Positions 23,733-32,595 of a DNA stretch of 64,000 nucleotides are shown here, piece by piece. The DNA comes from Chitinophagales bacterium (GTDB lineage Bacteria; Bacteroidota; Bacteroidia; Chitinophagales; Saprospiraceae). The notes beneath the pieces are model-generated. The model was not told the DNA's origin and searched no databases. It saw nothing but the letters and a program-made list of their open reading frames with translations. A program made the position numbers and the translations under genes. Positions within the stretch are counted from its first letter, which is position 1. Every line of letters begins with the position of its first letter. The DNA is taken from contig JAAFIM010000014.1 of the NCBI GenBank assembly GCA_013297745.1, forward strand, positions 1-64,000, read 5' to 3'.

Positions 23733-25055
23733 TTATTTTGAGGTTGTATTTTTTTGGTACAAATCTTTTTCGGTGACCACTTCTATCTTCGCACCCGTTT
23801 TGAGCTGCTTGGTTACTGCATCGTAAGGCGATTTGACTACAGTTTCGTTTTCTGTTAAGCCTTTGGTTATTTGTATGTAGCTATCGTCTTGCGCAGAGAC
23901 GGAGACAGGGCGCATAATCACGCTATCGCTAGACTGCACAAACACATATTCTTGCAAAACTGCCTCTTTTTTCTTATCTACTTGGCTGCTATCTTCTTGC
24001 GCACGGGCTGTAACAGCTCCAATTGGCACGGTCAAAACTCCAGCAATGGTGTTGGTTTTTATCTCGGCAGAAGCCGATAAGCCAGAACGGAAAGGAGAAC
24101 GACCGTCTTGAGTAACAATGTCTTGATAAGATTCGGGCAGCAAGCGTATTTTCACCTCAAAATTGGTAACAGCGTCTGAAGTTAGCGCAGCAGTCAGCGC
24201 ATTGGAAGCTGTGTTGGCGATTTGGGAAACCACACCTTTAAACTTGCGATTGGGATAAGCATCCAATTCTATAGCCGCTTCATCGTTGAGTTGTACGTTC
24301 AAAATATCGCGCTCGTTCACATCAATACGCACTTCTACAGAAGCAAGATTGGATATTTTTAAAATGGGCGTTCCCGCCATTTGTATGGTACCAACGACCT
24401 GTTCGCCGCGTTTTTTGTACAATTTGGAAACGATGCCATCTATAGGCGCATAGATAGAGGTTTGCGAAAGCGATTTTTTCTGCTCTTTGACTGTAGCGTC
24501 GGCTGATTTTACCGAAAATTGCGCTGCCAATATGTTTTTGTCCGCAGCCTGTAGATTAGCCAAAGCGGTTTCGTAAGCAGCCAAACTCGCATCGTATTCG
24601 GCTTTGGAAATCACCCCTTGTTCAAACAAAGATTTGTTCCGTTTGAAACTCGCATCTGTGTTTTTGAACTGTGCCAACAACTGCTCTTTTTGTGCTTGTA
24701 CGCCCTCCAATTGCGCTCTCGCTCCTGAAGAAGCCGCTTCTGTGCGTTCCACTATAGACGATAACGCGTCAGCATCAATCCGCGCCAATAATTGCCCAGC
24801 TTTGACCGCCTCGCCCTCTTTGACCAACAATTCCACCAAAGTTCCCGACACATTGGAGGTTATTTCCACCTCTACTTCTGGGAATACTTTGCCCGATGCG
24901 GCTACTGTTTCTATAATATCCCGTTTTTGGGCTTTTTCTACCACCACGCGGGTTGCTTTTTCGCCTTTATTTCTACCCATTAGCATAAATACAACAACCA
25001 AAAGTACAAATCCAATGATTATATAAAGGGTATAATTTGTTTTTTTCTTTTTCAT
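23733..25055 (-). CDS. Efflux periplasmic adaptor (HlyD/MacA family)
   Basis: 440 residues: one N-terminal transmembrane helix (~8-25), then a lipoyl/barrel-sandwich half (GTLVELLVKEGEAVKAGQLL), a coiled-coil hairpin rich in Ala, Gln and Lys (~90-190), the second half (TSIYAPIDGIVSKLYKKRGE) and a C-terminal beta domain. This is a membrane-fusion protein joining an inner-membrane pump to TolC. The pump itself (ABC MacB-type or RND) is not in the window. It lies 11 bases after the TolC gene in the same operon. Confidence 0.88.
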   Translation of the reverse strand: MKKKKTNYTLYIIIGFVLLVVVFMLMGRNKGEKATRVVVEKAQKRDIIETVAASGKVFPEVEVEITSNVSGTLVELLVKEGEAVKAGQLLARIDADALSSIVERTEAASSGARAQLEGVQAQKEQLLAQFKNTDASFKRNKSLFEQGVISKAEYDASLAAYETALANLQAADKNILAAQFSVKSADATVKEQKKSLSQTSIYAPIDGIVSKLYKKRGEQVVGTIQMAGTPILKISNLASVEVRIDVNERDILNVQLNDEAAIELDAYPNRKFKGVVSQIANTASNALTAALTSDAVTNFEVKIRLLPESYQDIVTQDGRSPFRSGLSASAEIKTNTIAGVLTVPIGAVTARAQEDSSQVDKKKEAVLQEYVFVQSSDSVIMRPVSVSAQDDSYIQITKGLTENETVVKSPYDAVTKQLKTGAKIEVVTEKDLYQKNTTSK

Positions 25056-25066
25056 AACTAATTCAT

Positions 25067-26482
25067 TTACAAGGCTATACCTCTATAAAAATCTACAATT
25101 TTGTTTCTAAATAATAAATCATAACGCGCCTGCAACACATTGGATTGAGCTGCCACCAAACTATTCTGAACACTCACCAACTCAAAGCTGTTGATAAGCC
25201 CCAATTCGTATCTTTTGTTAGAATTTTGCAGCGCATTTTGGGTAGTTTTTAGCGTGCGCTCGGCTGCAGCTAAGCGTTTTTGGGCAGCTTGCAAATTCAT
25301 AACAGCTTGATTAATATCATTTTGTAACTGATTTTGAATTTGATTAATAGACAACTGCGCCGATTTTACGGTTAATTCCGCCTGTTGGATTCTGATGCGG
25401 CTTTGATAACCGTTGAAAATGGGGATATTTACATTCACCCCAAAAGATTGGCGAATATTGGTGCCTAATTGATAAAAATAAGGACTTTGTTCTCTACTGG
25501 GTACGGTTTGGGGTATAGATAATTGGAATGGAGCGCCGTTGATATTGCCATTAAAATTTTGGAAAACGGTAATTGTATCCCCTGTAAAACGCTGGCCTGT
25601 GCTAGAATAATTAGTAGCTACGTTCAAATACAAAGAAACGCTGGGTTTCAAAGCCCCGCGCGCTATCATCACACTAGCCACTGCTGCTTGTTGGCGCAAT
25701 TGGGCTGCTTTATAATTGGCTTGACGCTCCAAAGCTTCTTTATATACTTGCTGGCTGCTTATATTTTCATAATCTAATTCGGCTTCCAAATCAATTTTAG
25801 CCACACGCATAGGCTCATTAGAATTGACGTTATAATTCATCAAAGTTTTGAGTGAAAGATAAGCAATCGCTATATTATTTTCAGCATTCACTATATTTTG
25901 CTCATCGCGAGCAATTTGCGCCTCCAAATCATATTTATTATTTTCGGGCAAGCTGCCAGCAGCTATCAATTTGTTGATTCTATCCAACTGCGCTTGGGTC
26001 GCTTTTAGCTGTTCTTGCAAAACTAACAAATTTTCTTCCGCCAATAAAACGGTCAAATAAGCTTGTGCTATACTCAATCCCAAATTATTTTTGGCTTGTT
26101 CTACATCTTGCGCGCTTGCTTGTTGGTTGAGTTTGCTTTGGGCTATGCTGTTTTTAATCTGCCCACCATTGTACAAAATCATATTTCCACCCAAACTAAG
26201 GGCTGTAGAGTGCATAAATTGATTGACAAATTGGTACGAAGTCAAATCTATAGAACGCCCAGCATTAAAACCTTCCTGTACAGAAGCATTGAGGGTAGGA
26301 TAAATGCTGTACTTGGCTTGTTTTACCGACAAATCACTTTGGAAAAGATTAAGTTCTGTTTGTTGTATAGCCAAACTATTTTTCCAACCAATTTGTATAC
26401 ATTTTTGCAAATCCCAAACCTCTTGAGCGGCCAAAGTGGTAGTCATACAAAAAAATGCAGCTAAGTATGATATTTTTTTCAT
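25067..26482 (-). CDS. TolC-family outer-membrane efflux protein
   Basis: 471 residues with a signal peptide (MKKISYLAAFFCMTTTLAAQ) and two repeated outer-membrane efflux domains with long Gln/Ala/Asn-rich coiled coils. It should form a trimeric channel-tunnel through the outer membrane. Length and repeat structure are usual. It is first in the operon with the adaptor downstream; the partner pump must be encoded elsewhere. Confidence 0.88.
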   Translation of the reverse strand: MKKISYLAAFFCMTTTLAAQEVWDLQKCIQIGWKNSLAIQQTELNLFQSDLSVKQAKYSIYPTLNASVQEGFNAGRSIDLTSYQFVNQFMHSTALSLGGNMILYNGGQIKNSIAQSKLNQQASAQDVEQAKNNLGLSIAQAYLTVLLAEENLLVLQEQLKATQAQLDRINKLIAAGSLPENNKYDLEAQIARDEQNIVNAENNIAIAYLSLKTLMNYNVNSNEPMRVAKIDLEAELDYENISSQQVYKEALERQANYKAAQLRQQAAVASVMIARGALKPSVSLYLNVATNYSSTGQRFTGDTITVFQNFNGNINGAPFQLSIPQTVPSREQSPYFYQLGTNIRQSFGVNVNIPIFNGYQSRIRIQQAELTVKSAQLSINQIQNQLQNDINQAVMNLQAAQKRLAAAERTLKTTQNALQNSNKRYELGLINSFELVSVQNSLVAAQSNVLQARYDLLFRNKIVDFYRGIAL

Positions 26483-26521
26483 AATTTTCTCTTTCTATAA
26501 ATAAAGTTAGACAAACAACGG

Positions 26522-26529
26522 CAAAGATA
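26522..26529 (-). promoter_or_regulatory. Putative tolC-adaptor operon promoter
   Basis: The minus strand reads TATCTTTG, matching TAnnTTTG, 40 bases before the ATG. Confidence 0.55.
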
Positions 26530-26620
26530 GAAAGGTTGTACCACTCTATATTTTTTTTTAGATAAAACGGGGTTTTTGTTAGACCAAAACAGCACAAACA
26601 AAATATCTATACAAACAGAC

Positions 26621-26652
26621 AAGCCCCAACTCTACAAGAGAATTGGGGCTTT
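26621..26652 (-). terminator. Hairpin after rpmF
   Basis: AAGCCCCAA / TTGGGGCTT stem located 24 bases after the L32 stop. The T-run is weak, so termination may be partial. Confidence 0.6.
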
Positions 26653-26675
26653 ATCGTAAAGCGAATAATTTTTTA

Positions 26676-26903
26676 TTAAGATGCGCTTTCGTCTTCGTCG
26701 TTAGCAGCCAATACTGGCGCTTCTTTTACTTTTTGGCTGATAATCAACCGACCGCGGTAGAAACCACAAGCATCGCAAATATGGTGCAATAATTTGGGTG
26801 CGCCACAGTTGGAACAAGTGCCCACATTAGGAGCTTCAATTTTATAGTGGGTACGACGTTTGCGTTTTCTTTGCTTGGAGTGTCTGTGCTTAGGATTTGC
26901 CAT
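26676..26903 (-). CDS. rpmF: 50S ribosomal protein L32
   Basis: 75 residues starting MANPKHRHSKQRKRKRRTHY, with a zinc-ribbon pair CSNC...CDAC. This is a universal component of the large ribosomal subunit. It has a short acidic C-terminal extension (NDEDESAS). It lies directly after yceD, the usual bacterial arrangement. Confidence 0.97.
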   Translation of the reverse strand: MANPKHRHSKQRKRKRRTHYKIEAPNVGTCSNCGAPKLLHHICDACGFYRGRLIISQKVKEAPVLAANDEDESAS

Positions 26904-26943
26904 GATTGGAAATTAAGATGGTTTTGTATATGTTTTTGAAAAA

Positions 26944-27489
26944 TTAATTTTTATTTTTAAGCCCTTTTAGCGCATCCCAGACGGAATGGGATTGTTCTTG
27001 GTCGGGCTCATCTTGGCTCGCTTCGGAGTTATTGTTCAATAATTTGAGTATTTCGGGGTCACAAGTTGGCTGTCCGTTTTCGTCCAAAGGGTGAGTTTTG
27101 CGCATCGGAATAGCCAGCATCAACATTTCGTATAGATATTGAGCAATATGCACGTGACTACTTCCAAATTCTAGATAAATCACATCAGGCTCTTCTGACT
27201 CTATACGTTCGCTAACCATTTTGACCAACAAACGGTCTTGACTTTCTACTGACAAATCAAAAGGCTGCCCGCAAGTATCGCAGTCTGTGGGTACAGTACC
27301 TTCCATTTCAAAATCAAAAATCAATAAATGAGTTCTTTTTTCCAACTGTACCTTAACCTCAACCGTTGCATTTTCTACCAAAGCAGACTCAAACTCAGTT
27401 AAAAAAGCTGCATTGATATTGTGCGTCCAATAGTGAAATCCCTCTGAAAGTCCACTAAAATTGATATTAAATTCTTTCAATTTATCCAT
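26944..27489 (-). CDS. yceD: YceD / DUF177 protein
   Basis: 181 residues from the ATG at 27487-27489 (MDKLKEFNINFSGL). A longer frame to 27519 would extend into the promoter at 27517-27524, so it is rejected. The DUF177 signature is the zinc-type CDTCGQPFDL and a C-terminal DPEILKLLNN. YceD homologues affect 23S rRNA levels and are linked to L32. It has 40 bases to rpmF and is in one operon. Confidence 0.88.
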   Translation of the reverse strand: MDKLKEFNINFSGLSEGFHYWTHNINAAFLTEFESALVENATVEVKVQLEKRTHLLIFDFEMEGTVPTDCDTCGQPFDLSVESQDRLLVKMVSERIESEEPDVIYLEFGSSHVHIAQYLYEMLMLAIPMRKTHPLDENGQPTCDPEILKLLNNNSEASQDEPDQEQSHSVWDALKGLKNKN

Positions 27490-27516
27490 TTGTGCATTTT
27501 TTAGAAAAGGCGGGGG

Positions 27517-27524
27517 CAAAGGTA
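27517..27524 (-). promoter_or_regulatory. Putative yceD-rpmF promoter
   Basis: The minus strand reads TACCTTTG, the -7 element, 28 bases before the chosen yceD start. It decides against the longer reading frame. Confidence 0.6.
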
Positions 27525-27596
27525 AGTAAGTTTTTTACTTTATTCAAATTTTTTGACGAAAAACTGTTTTTTTTTAATCTTTTTTTTTCAAAATGG

Positions 27597-30500
27597 TTAA
27601 AAAGGCACGTCATCGCTGTAATTCATAGAATTTGGAGGCTGCTCATTATTGATTTTGGAGGAAATTATTTGCCCGCCATCAAATTGACTATTGTCAAAGG
27701 CTTGAAAATCTTGCCCAAAATTATCATCCAAATTGCTAAATTTGGCAAATTGCCCATCCCACTTGAGCCGCACCGAGTCCAAAGCCCCGTTTCTGTGTTT
27801 GGCGATAATCACCTCGCCTATACCCTTGAGCGAGTTGCCTTCTTCGTCCTCCAAAATACCGTAGTATTCGGGGCGATAAATAAAGCCAACTATATCCGCG
27901 TCCTGCTCTATAGCACCCGAATTGTGGATTACAAAATGATTAGCTACAAAATTATGATGTTCTTCGATATGCAAATCATAAGTCATTTCGCAACCAATGT
28001 GGGTAATTTTGACAATTTTATCCCATTTCAAATCACTTTGTGCCATTTTTTGCAAATTCGGACTTTCCAAAATATCGGCAATTTTAGTCAAACGCTGGCG
28101 GGAAAGATTGGGATTTTTTTCGGGTGTGGTGTCCTGATTTGCAATAAATTGCATTTCTTCAAAAGATTTTACAAAATCGTCTTTCAACTCACTATCTTGT
28201 TGTTCGTGTGCCAACTGCCGCGCAACGCCTACAAAATCGCCCTCTTTCAAATCTACCAATTGCGTCCAACCGTCAGGCGTTTTGAAAGGATGATTTAGGC
28301 TTGTGCGAATGGTATAACCAGATTGGGTTTGTACCTCAAAAATTTCTTTTTCGCCCGTTTCCCAAATATCTACACAACGCGCTTGTTTTAATTTCAAATC
28401 GTTTTCATCTAAAGCCAAAACGTGGAAATTTGCTTTTGACTGCATCAATTCAGCTACAGTTTTGTACTGATTTTCTTGCGGCAGATAAATTTTGGTATCC
28501 GCTGTTACGCATTCTCTCAAATCCGACAACTGCGGGCGTTTGCTACCGCCGCGAACCTCTACTGCACGCGACAACTGAGAAAGGGCGATAACAGGCACAT
28601 TCAACTCTTTGGCTAAACCTTTGAGTGAGCGCGAGATTTGAGAAATTTCCTGCTCGCGGTTGCCACCTTTGCCCGCTTCGCCGCCTGCTGTCATCAGTTG
28701 CAAATAGTCAATGATAATGATTTGAATATCGTGCTGCATTTTCAGACGGCGGCATTTGGCGCGCAGTTCAAACACGCTAATACCCGGAGTATCGTCTATA
28801 AAAATGGGGACATTGGATAAACGCCCGATTTGATTGTTCAACATTTGCCACTCGTATTCTTCTAACTTACCTTTGCGCAACTTTTCGGAGGAAATTTGTG
28901 TTTCCATTGACAAAATACGATTGACCAACTGCAAATTGGACATTTCCAGCGAGAAAAAAGCACAAGGACGATTGAATGTAATAGCCGCATTGCAAGCTAT
29001 AGCCAGCGTGAGGGACGTATTGTGGGTTACTGTGCCGTCCTCCAACAGAAATAAACCGTCTTGGTCTAATTCAAAACCGTAAAAATCGTCTACTATGTCC
29101 TTTTCTATCTGAATGCCTGTTACGCGCCAATCAATTTTGGAAATTCTAGGTTGGGCTTTTTTGTGGGGCAAACGCACGGGAATTTTATCCAAATCCCCAA
29201 ACAAACGCAAGCGATAAACGATTGTTTCAAAATTAATGCTTTTGATACTCGCTTTTTTCTTTTTCAAAGTCGTGCGGAAACCCAAAGAATCGCATAAAAA
29301 CTTAATTTGTTGGGCTAATTGCTCATTTTTTTGCACAATTTCAAAGCAATTGCCATCAGCTTGAAAATATCCATCACTATCCAACAAACCAGCCAACAAA
29401 GCCAAGCGGTTTTGCTCGCTATTGGAAATGTACACTTGCGGAATGTGTTTGTTATGGAATAAATCATATTTTACAAAAGCAGCCCGCAGTTGATTTTCTG
29501 CCCAACGCCCAGCCGACAAATAGTGGGTTTCGCTACTGCCTTGCGTGCGGGCAGAACGGCGCAAGTTCAAATTATGCGTTTCTGCTGTTTGTTGAATATA
29601 ACTGATTATTTCAGGTTCTATAGCACTAATGCCCAAGTCACGGCTATTGCCGTCTCCAAGCCATAAACCCAGCAAATAAGGTTCAATTTCTACAGATTGC
29701 TCCTCAAAAGCTATAGGAACTTTATAACCTTTGTAGTTAGATTGAAATTTGTTCGTTTTTGTCAAAAAATCGCTGACGCTGATATTCAACACTTGCCCTT
29801 TTTTATGTTTGTTTTCGTTTCGGCTGCGCTTGAGGGATAAAATATGACTTTCATTCACGCGGTAATCTATGCCTTTGTTTTGGCGAATCCAATACATCTG
29901 CTCTCTCCCTCTGCCCAAGCCCAAAACTTGACGCGGGCGAGAATCAACGCCCATCAATAAATCACCTTTTTGAATATATTCTACCGCCCGCAAAGTGCCA
30001 TCGTACATAATCACTTTTGTACCTTTGCCCAAACATTTTCCCATCCCTGGCCTTGCTGCCATAATGATTAAATCTGAAGGCTGCCAGCCCGAAGTTAGCC
30101 TGTCCAAATTGGTAAAACCTGAAGGAACGCCTGTTAAACCGTCTTCTTTGCCGCTTAATTCTTCAATCTGTTTGAGTGCTTGACCCATCAACGCGCTAAT
30201 AGGCAAAACGCCCCTGCTCATCGTTTTTTCTGTGATAGAAAATAAGCCCTGTTCAGCTTTATCCAACAGGTCAAAAACATCGGTACTGTCTTCAAAAGCC
30301 TCGTTTATAGTGTCTGTTGATACTCTAATAAGTTCGCGCTGTATGAACTTTTGGGCAATAATCCGCGCGTGGAACTCTACGTTGGCAGCAGAAGCTACGC
30401 GATTGGTCAATTCTACCAAATAATAAGCGCCCCCAACAGCTTCCAATTCACCCATTTTTTTCAACTCTTCAGTCACGGTGAGCAAATCTACAGGGTGAGA

Positions 30501-30761
30501 TTTTTCAAACAGCACACAAATCGCTTTATAAATACTTTTGTGGCGTTCTTCATAAAAAGAAGCAGATTGCAAAATATCTACAACTACAGCTACTGCGTCC
30601 TTATCTATCATCAACGCACCCAAAACCGCCTCTTCCAATGCCCGCGCTTGCGGGGGAACTTTGCCCAAACTATTGTTTGATATATCCGTTTTTTTGGTTT
30701 TGCTGGTTTTAGATTTTGACAAATTACTTATATTTTTCTCGTTTTGATTTTCGTTCTCCAT
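27597..30761 (-). CDS. dnaB: Replicative DNA helicase DnaB with two inteins
   Basis: 1054 residues as translated, ~518 after splicing. DnaB unwinds DNA ahead of the replisome. The N-terminal domain lies at ~35-140, and the RecA-like helicase domain carries Walker A AARPGMGK, split after K242 by intein 1. FFSLEMSN, IIIIDYLQLM (Walker B) and ALSQLSR are all present; intein 2 splits LRE from SGAIEQDAD. Both inteins keep Cys1 and the terminal His-Asn, and the +1 residues are Thr582 and Ser948. The frame is unbroken across all joints, so both elements look active. An acidic/Asn-rich tail ends DDVPF. Confidence 0.95.
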   Translation of the reverse strand: MENENQNEKNISNLSKSKTSKTKKTDISNNSLGKVPPQARALEEAVLGALMIDKDAVAVVVDILQSASFYEERHKSIYKAICVLFEKSHPVDLLTVTEELKKMGELEAVGGAYYLVELTNRVASAANVEFHARIIAQKFIQRELIRVSTDTINEAFEDSTDVFDLLDKAEQGLFSITEKTMSRGVLPISALMGQALKQIEELSGKEDGLTGVPSGFTNLDRLTSGWQPSDLIIMAARPGMGKCLGKGTKVIMYDGTLRAVEYIQKGDLLMGVDSRPRQVLGLGRGREQMYWIRQNKGIDYRVNESHILSLKRSRNENKHKKGQVLNISVSDFLTKTNKFQSNYKGYKVPIAFEEQSVEIEPYLLGLWLGDGNSRDLGISAIEPEIISYIQQTAETHNLNLRRSARTQGSSETHYLSAGRWAENQLRAAFVKYDLFHNKHIPQVYISNSEQNRLALLAGLLDSDGYFQADGNCFEIVQKNEQLAQQIKFLCDSLGFRTTLKKKKASIKSINFETIVYRLRLFGDLDKIPVRLPHKKAQPRISKIDWRVTGIQIEKDIVDDFYGFELDQDGLFLLEDGTVTHNTSLTLAIACNAAITFNRPCAFFSLEMSNLQLVNRILSMETQISSEKLRKGKLEEYEWQMLNNQIGRLSNVPIFIDDTPGISVFELRAKCRRLKMQHDIQIIIIDYLQLMTAGGEAGKGGNREQEISQISRSLKGLAKELNVPVIALSQLSRAVEVRGGSKRPQLSDLRECVTADTKIYLPQENQYKTVAELMQSKANFHVLALDENDLKLKQARCVDIWETGEKEIFEVQTQSGYTIRTSLNHPFKTPDGWTQLVDLKEGDFVGVARQLAHEQQDSELKDDFVKSFEEMQFIANQDTTPEKNPNLSRQRLTKIADILESPNLQKMAQSDLKWDKIVKITHIGCEMTYDLHIEEHHNFVANHFVIHNSGAIEQDADIVGFIYRPEYYGILEDEEGNSLKGIGEVIIAKHRNGALDSVRLKWDGQFAKFSNLDDNFGQDFQAFDNSQFDGGQIISSKINNEQPPNSMNYSDDVPF
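27921..28511 (-). mobile_element. Intein 2 in DnaB (mini-intein)
   Basis: Residues 751-947 (197 aa). It starts CVTADTKIYL, has a block B-like TSLNHPFKTPDGW, a block F-like YDLHIEEHHNFVANHFV and ends IHN before Ser948. No LAGLIDADG motif is present and the length is that of a mini-intein plus a ~50-residue linker, so it should splice but not home. Confidence 0.9.
29019..30035 (-). mobile_element. Intein 1 in DnaB with homing endonuclease
   Basis: Residues 243-581 (339 aa), inserted within Walker A between Lys242 and Thr582. It starts CLGKGTKVIMYDG, has NESHILSL near block B, two LAGLIDADG-type motifs (LLGLWLGDG at 363-371 and LLAGLLDSDG at 455-464), and ends DFYGFELDQDGLFLLEDG, then TVTHN. 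It is a full-size intein likely able to cut intein-free alleles. Confidence 0.93.
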
Positions 30762-30781
30762 TTTCGCTATTTTTTGGGCTG

Positions 30782-30789
30782 CAAAGGTA
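30782..30789 (-). promoter_or_regulatory. Putative dnaB promoter
   Basis: The minus strand reads TACCTTTG followed by CAGCC, matching the -7 consensus, 21 bases before the ATG. Confidence 0.55.
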
Positions 30790-30920
30790 ATTCAATTTAA
30801 TAACACGCGCCTTTTTTGGCATTTTTTTATCTTGGTATTTTACGCTTTTTGCCCTATAAAGTTGCTTTTTTATCCAACAAAATGTTTTAATTCTATTTTT
30901 TTATAATAATTTTCACACAA

Positions 30921-31973
30921 ATGAATTTTCGCAATTTATTGATTTTAAGCAGTTTAATTATTTTGGGTTGGCAATGCAGCAATCCAACGGATAAAAATCA
31001 AAATCAAACCAATTTAATCCGCCTCAACGGCAAAACTATGGGCAGCGGCTATAATGTGAGTTATCGCGACAGCCTCAACCGCAATTTTCAGCCCCAAATA
31101 GACAGTTTTTTGCAAGAACTCAATCGGCAAGTTTCTACCTACGACAGCAGTTCTATTATTAGCCAACTCAACACGAATAAATTATTGGCTTGGTCAAACA
31201 CCGAAAACAGCCATTTAACTGCTTTGTTATTGATTAGCAAACAAATTTATACCAACACCAACGGCTATTTCAACCCTGCCGTCAAACCTTTGGTTAATTA
31301 TTGGGGTTTTGGGTACAAAACCAAAAAACCGATAGAAACAGCAGACCCAAAAGTGGTGGATAGTTTATTACAAATTGTTGATTTTCAAAAAATTAGCATA
31401 GATAGTAATTCAAAAGACAGTATTTTTATCCGAAAAACTGAACCAAGAACCCAAGTAGAATTTAACGCCATCGCGCCAGGATACGCAGCCGACAAAATCG
31501 CTGAATGGTTAATGGAAAAGGGAATTAACGATTTTTTGGTGGAAATTGGGGGCGAAATTCGCGCAAAGGGGAAAAGTTCTGCCCAATTTGGTTGGAAAGT
31601 GGGCATCAATCGCCCCAGCCCAGATGCAGGGCTTGAAGAGTTGCAAGCGGTGGTAGAATTAAATGATATATCGTTGGCTACATCGGGCAATTATCGCAGT
31701 TTTTATGAAAAAGACGGGAAAAAATACGTGCATACCATAAACCCCAAAACGGGTTATACAGAACAAAATTCACTTTTGAGTGCTTCAGTTTTTGCCCCAA
31801 CTGCTGCTGAAGCGGACGCTTACGCCACCTCGTTTATGGCTATGGGATTGGAAAAATCCAGCGAGTTGATACCCAAATTAACCTCTTTGAAAGTGTTTTT
31901 GATATTCGTCGATGAGAAAGGTGAAATCAGCGAGCGTTATATCAACGGCGCGGAAAAACTGTTTGTAGAATAG
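30921..31973 (+). CDS. apbE: FAD:protein FMN transferase (ApbE)
   Basis: 350 residues with a lipoprotein-type signal (LIILGWQCSN, Cys about residue 19). It transfers FMN from FAD to threonines of target proteins such as NQR or RNF subunits, acting in the periplasm. Family motifs: KTMGSGYNVSY, YFNPAVKPLVNYWGFG, FNAIAPGYAADKIA, LVEIGGEIRAKG, and YVHTINPKTGY with the magnesium-site region, then APTAAEADAYAT. Full length. No NQR genes are in view. Confidence 0.93.
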   Translation: MNFRNLLILSSLIILGWQCSNPTDKNQNQTNLIRLNGKTMGSGYNVSYRDSLNRNFQPQIDSFLQELNRQVSTYDSSSIISQLNTNKLLAWSNTENSHLTALLLISKQIYTNTNGYFNPAVKPLVNYWGFGYKTKKPIETADPKVVDSLLQIVDFQKISIDSNSKDSIFIRKTEPRTQVEFNAIAPGYAADKIAEWLMEKGINDFLVEIGGEIRAKGKSSAQFGWKVGINRPSPDAGLEELQAVVELNDISLATSGNYRSFYEKDGKKYVHTINPKTGYTEQNSLLSASVFAPTAAEADAYATSFMAMGLEKSSELIPKLTSLKVFLIFVDEKGEISERYINGAEKLFVE

Positions 31974-32075
31974 CCATTTTGGCAGCCATTTTGGCGTTTT
32001 TGGCAGCCTTAGAAAAAAAATAAGCCAAAATTTCATTTTTTTTGATAAAAAAAGGTTTGGTTATAAATTTGCTAT

Positions 32076-32083
32076 TAACTTTG
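32076..32083 (+). promoter_or_regulatory. Strong promoter-like motif before the frameshifted small gene
   Basis: TAACTTTG (-7) with TTTG at 32056-32059 (-33), 16 bases between, and an ATG at 32106. Confidence 0.6.
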
Positions 32084-32105
32084 CACGAAATTTAAAACAG
32101 AGAAT

Positions 32106-32401
32106 ATGCTAGAAGAATTTAAAAAAAAAGATTGCAGGCTGTTATTCAAGAGTGTAAAGCTTTTAAACCCTTAGCTGCAAAACAAAATGCAAATCTCGTA
32201 AATGGATTTTATTACACAGTTGAGGATAGCCAGCCCACAAAAAATGCTGACGGTCAATGGACTGCAAAACGTAGTATTACTAAAAAACCAAGAACAACAG
32301 CATTAGAAACCAATATAAGAAAAACACTAGAGTTACGAAAGTATAAAAATGTGTTGCGCTATGCGTTTAATAGCGTGGGGTTTTACACCCCACGCCCCTA
32401 A
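32106..32401 (+). pseudogene. Small gene with an A9 frameshift
   Basis: The ATG at 32106, after a good promoter, reads MLEEFKKK and then runs out of frame after 22 codons. One more A in the A9 run (32121-32129) would join it to the frame that continues RLQAVIQECKAFKPLAAKQN and runs to the stop at 32399-32401. The joined product would be about 98 residues and basic. Either the gene is broken, or the homopolymer is a slippage site or an assembly error. The last residues are encoded by an inverted-repeat arm (32369-32394), so the true end may have been altered by that element. Family unknown. Confidence 0.55.
32369..32394 (+). repeat. Palindromic element, left arm
   Basis: 26 bp with an internal hairpin CGTGGGG-TTTTACA-CCCCACG. 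Its exact reverse complement lies at 32444-32469. Confidence 0.9.
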
Positions 32402-32443
32402 AAAATAAAAAATATTATATTTTTTTATAAAAATTTATCCCCA

Positions 32444-32469
32444 CGTGGGGTGTAAAACCCCACGCTATT
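32444..32469 (-). repeat. Palindromic element, right arm
   Basis: Exact reverse complement of 32369-32394, 49 bases away across an AT-only stretch. A CCCCACGTGGGG palindrome (32439-32450) sits at its inner edge. The pair can fold as one long or two short hairpins. Confidence 0.9.
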
Positions 32470-32595
32470 GATAAATCTACGGCGAAAAACATATTTTTTT
32501 CATATTTTTTAGAAAAAAACTACTTTCGTAACCCTAATTGAATATTTAGGGGTTTCTAACATATTAATTACCTCATCTAAAAGATTTGAAAATCT

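Noticed and set aside
27492..28298. 268-residue plus-strand frame
   Set aside because: It is antisense to dnaB and its mini-intein, whose protein motifs are certain.
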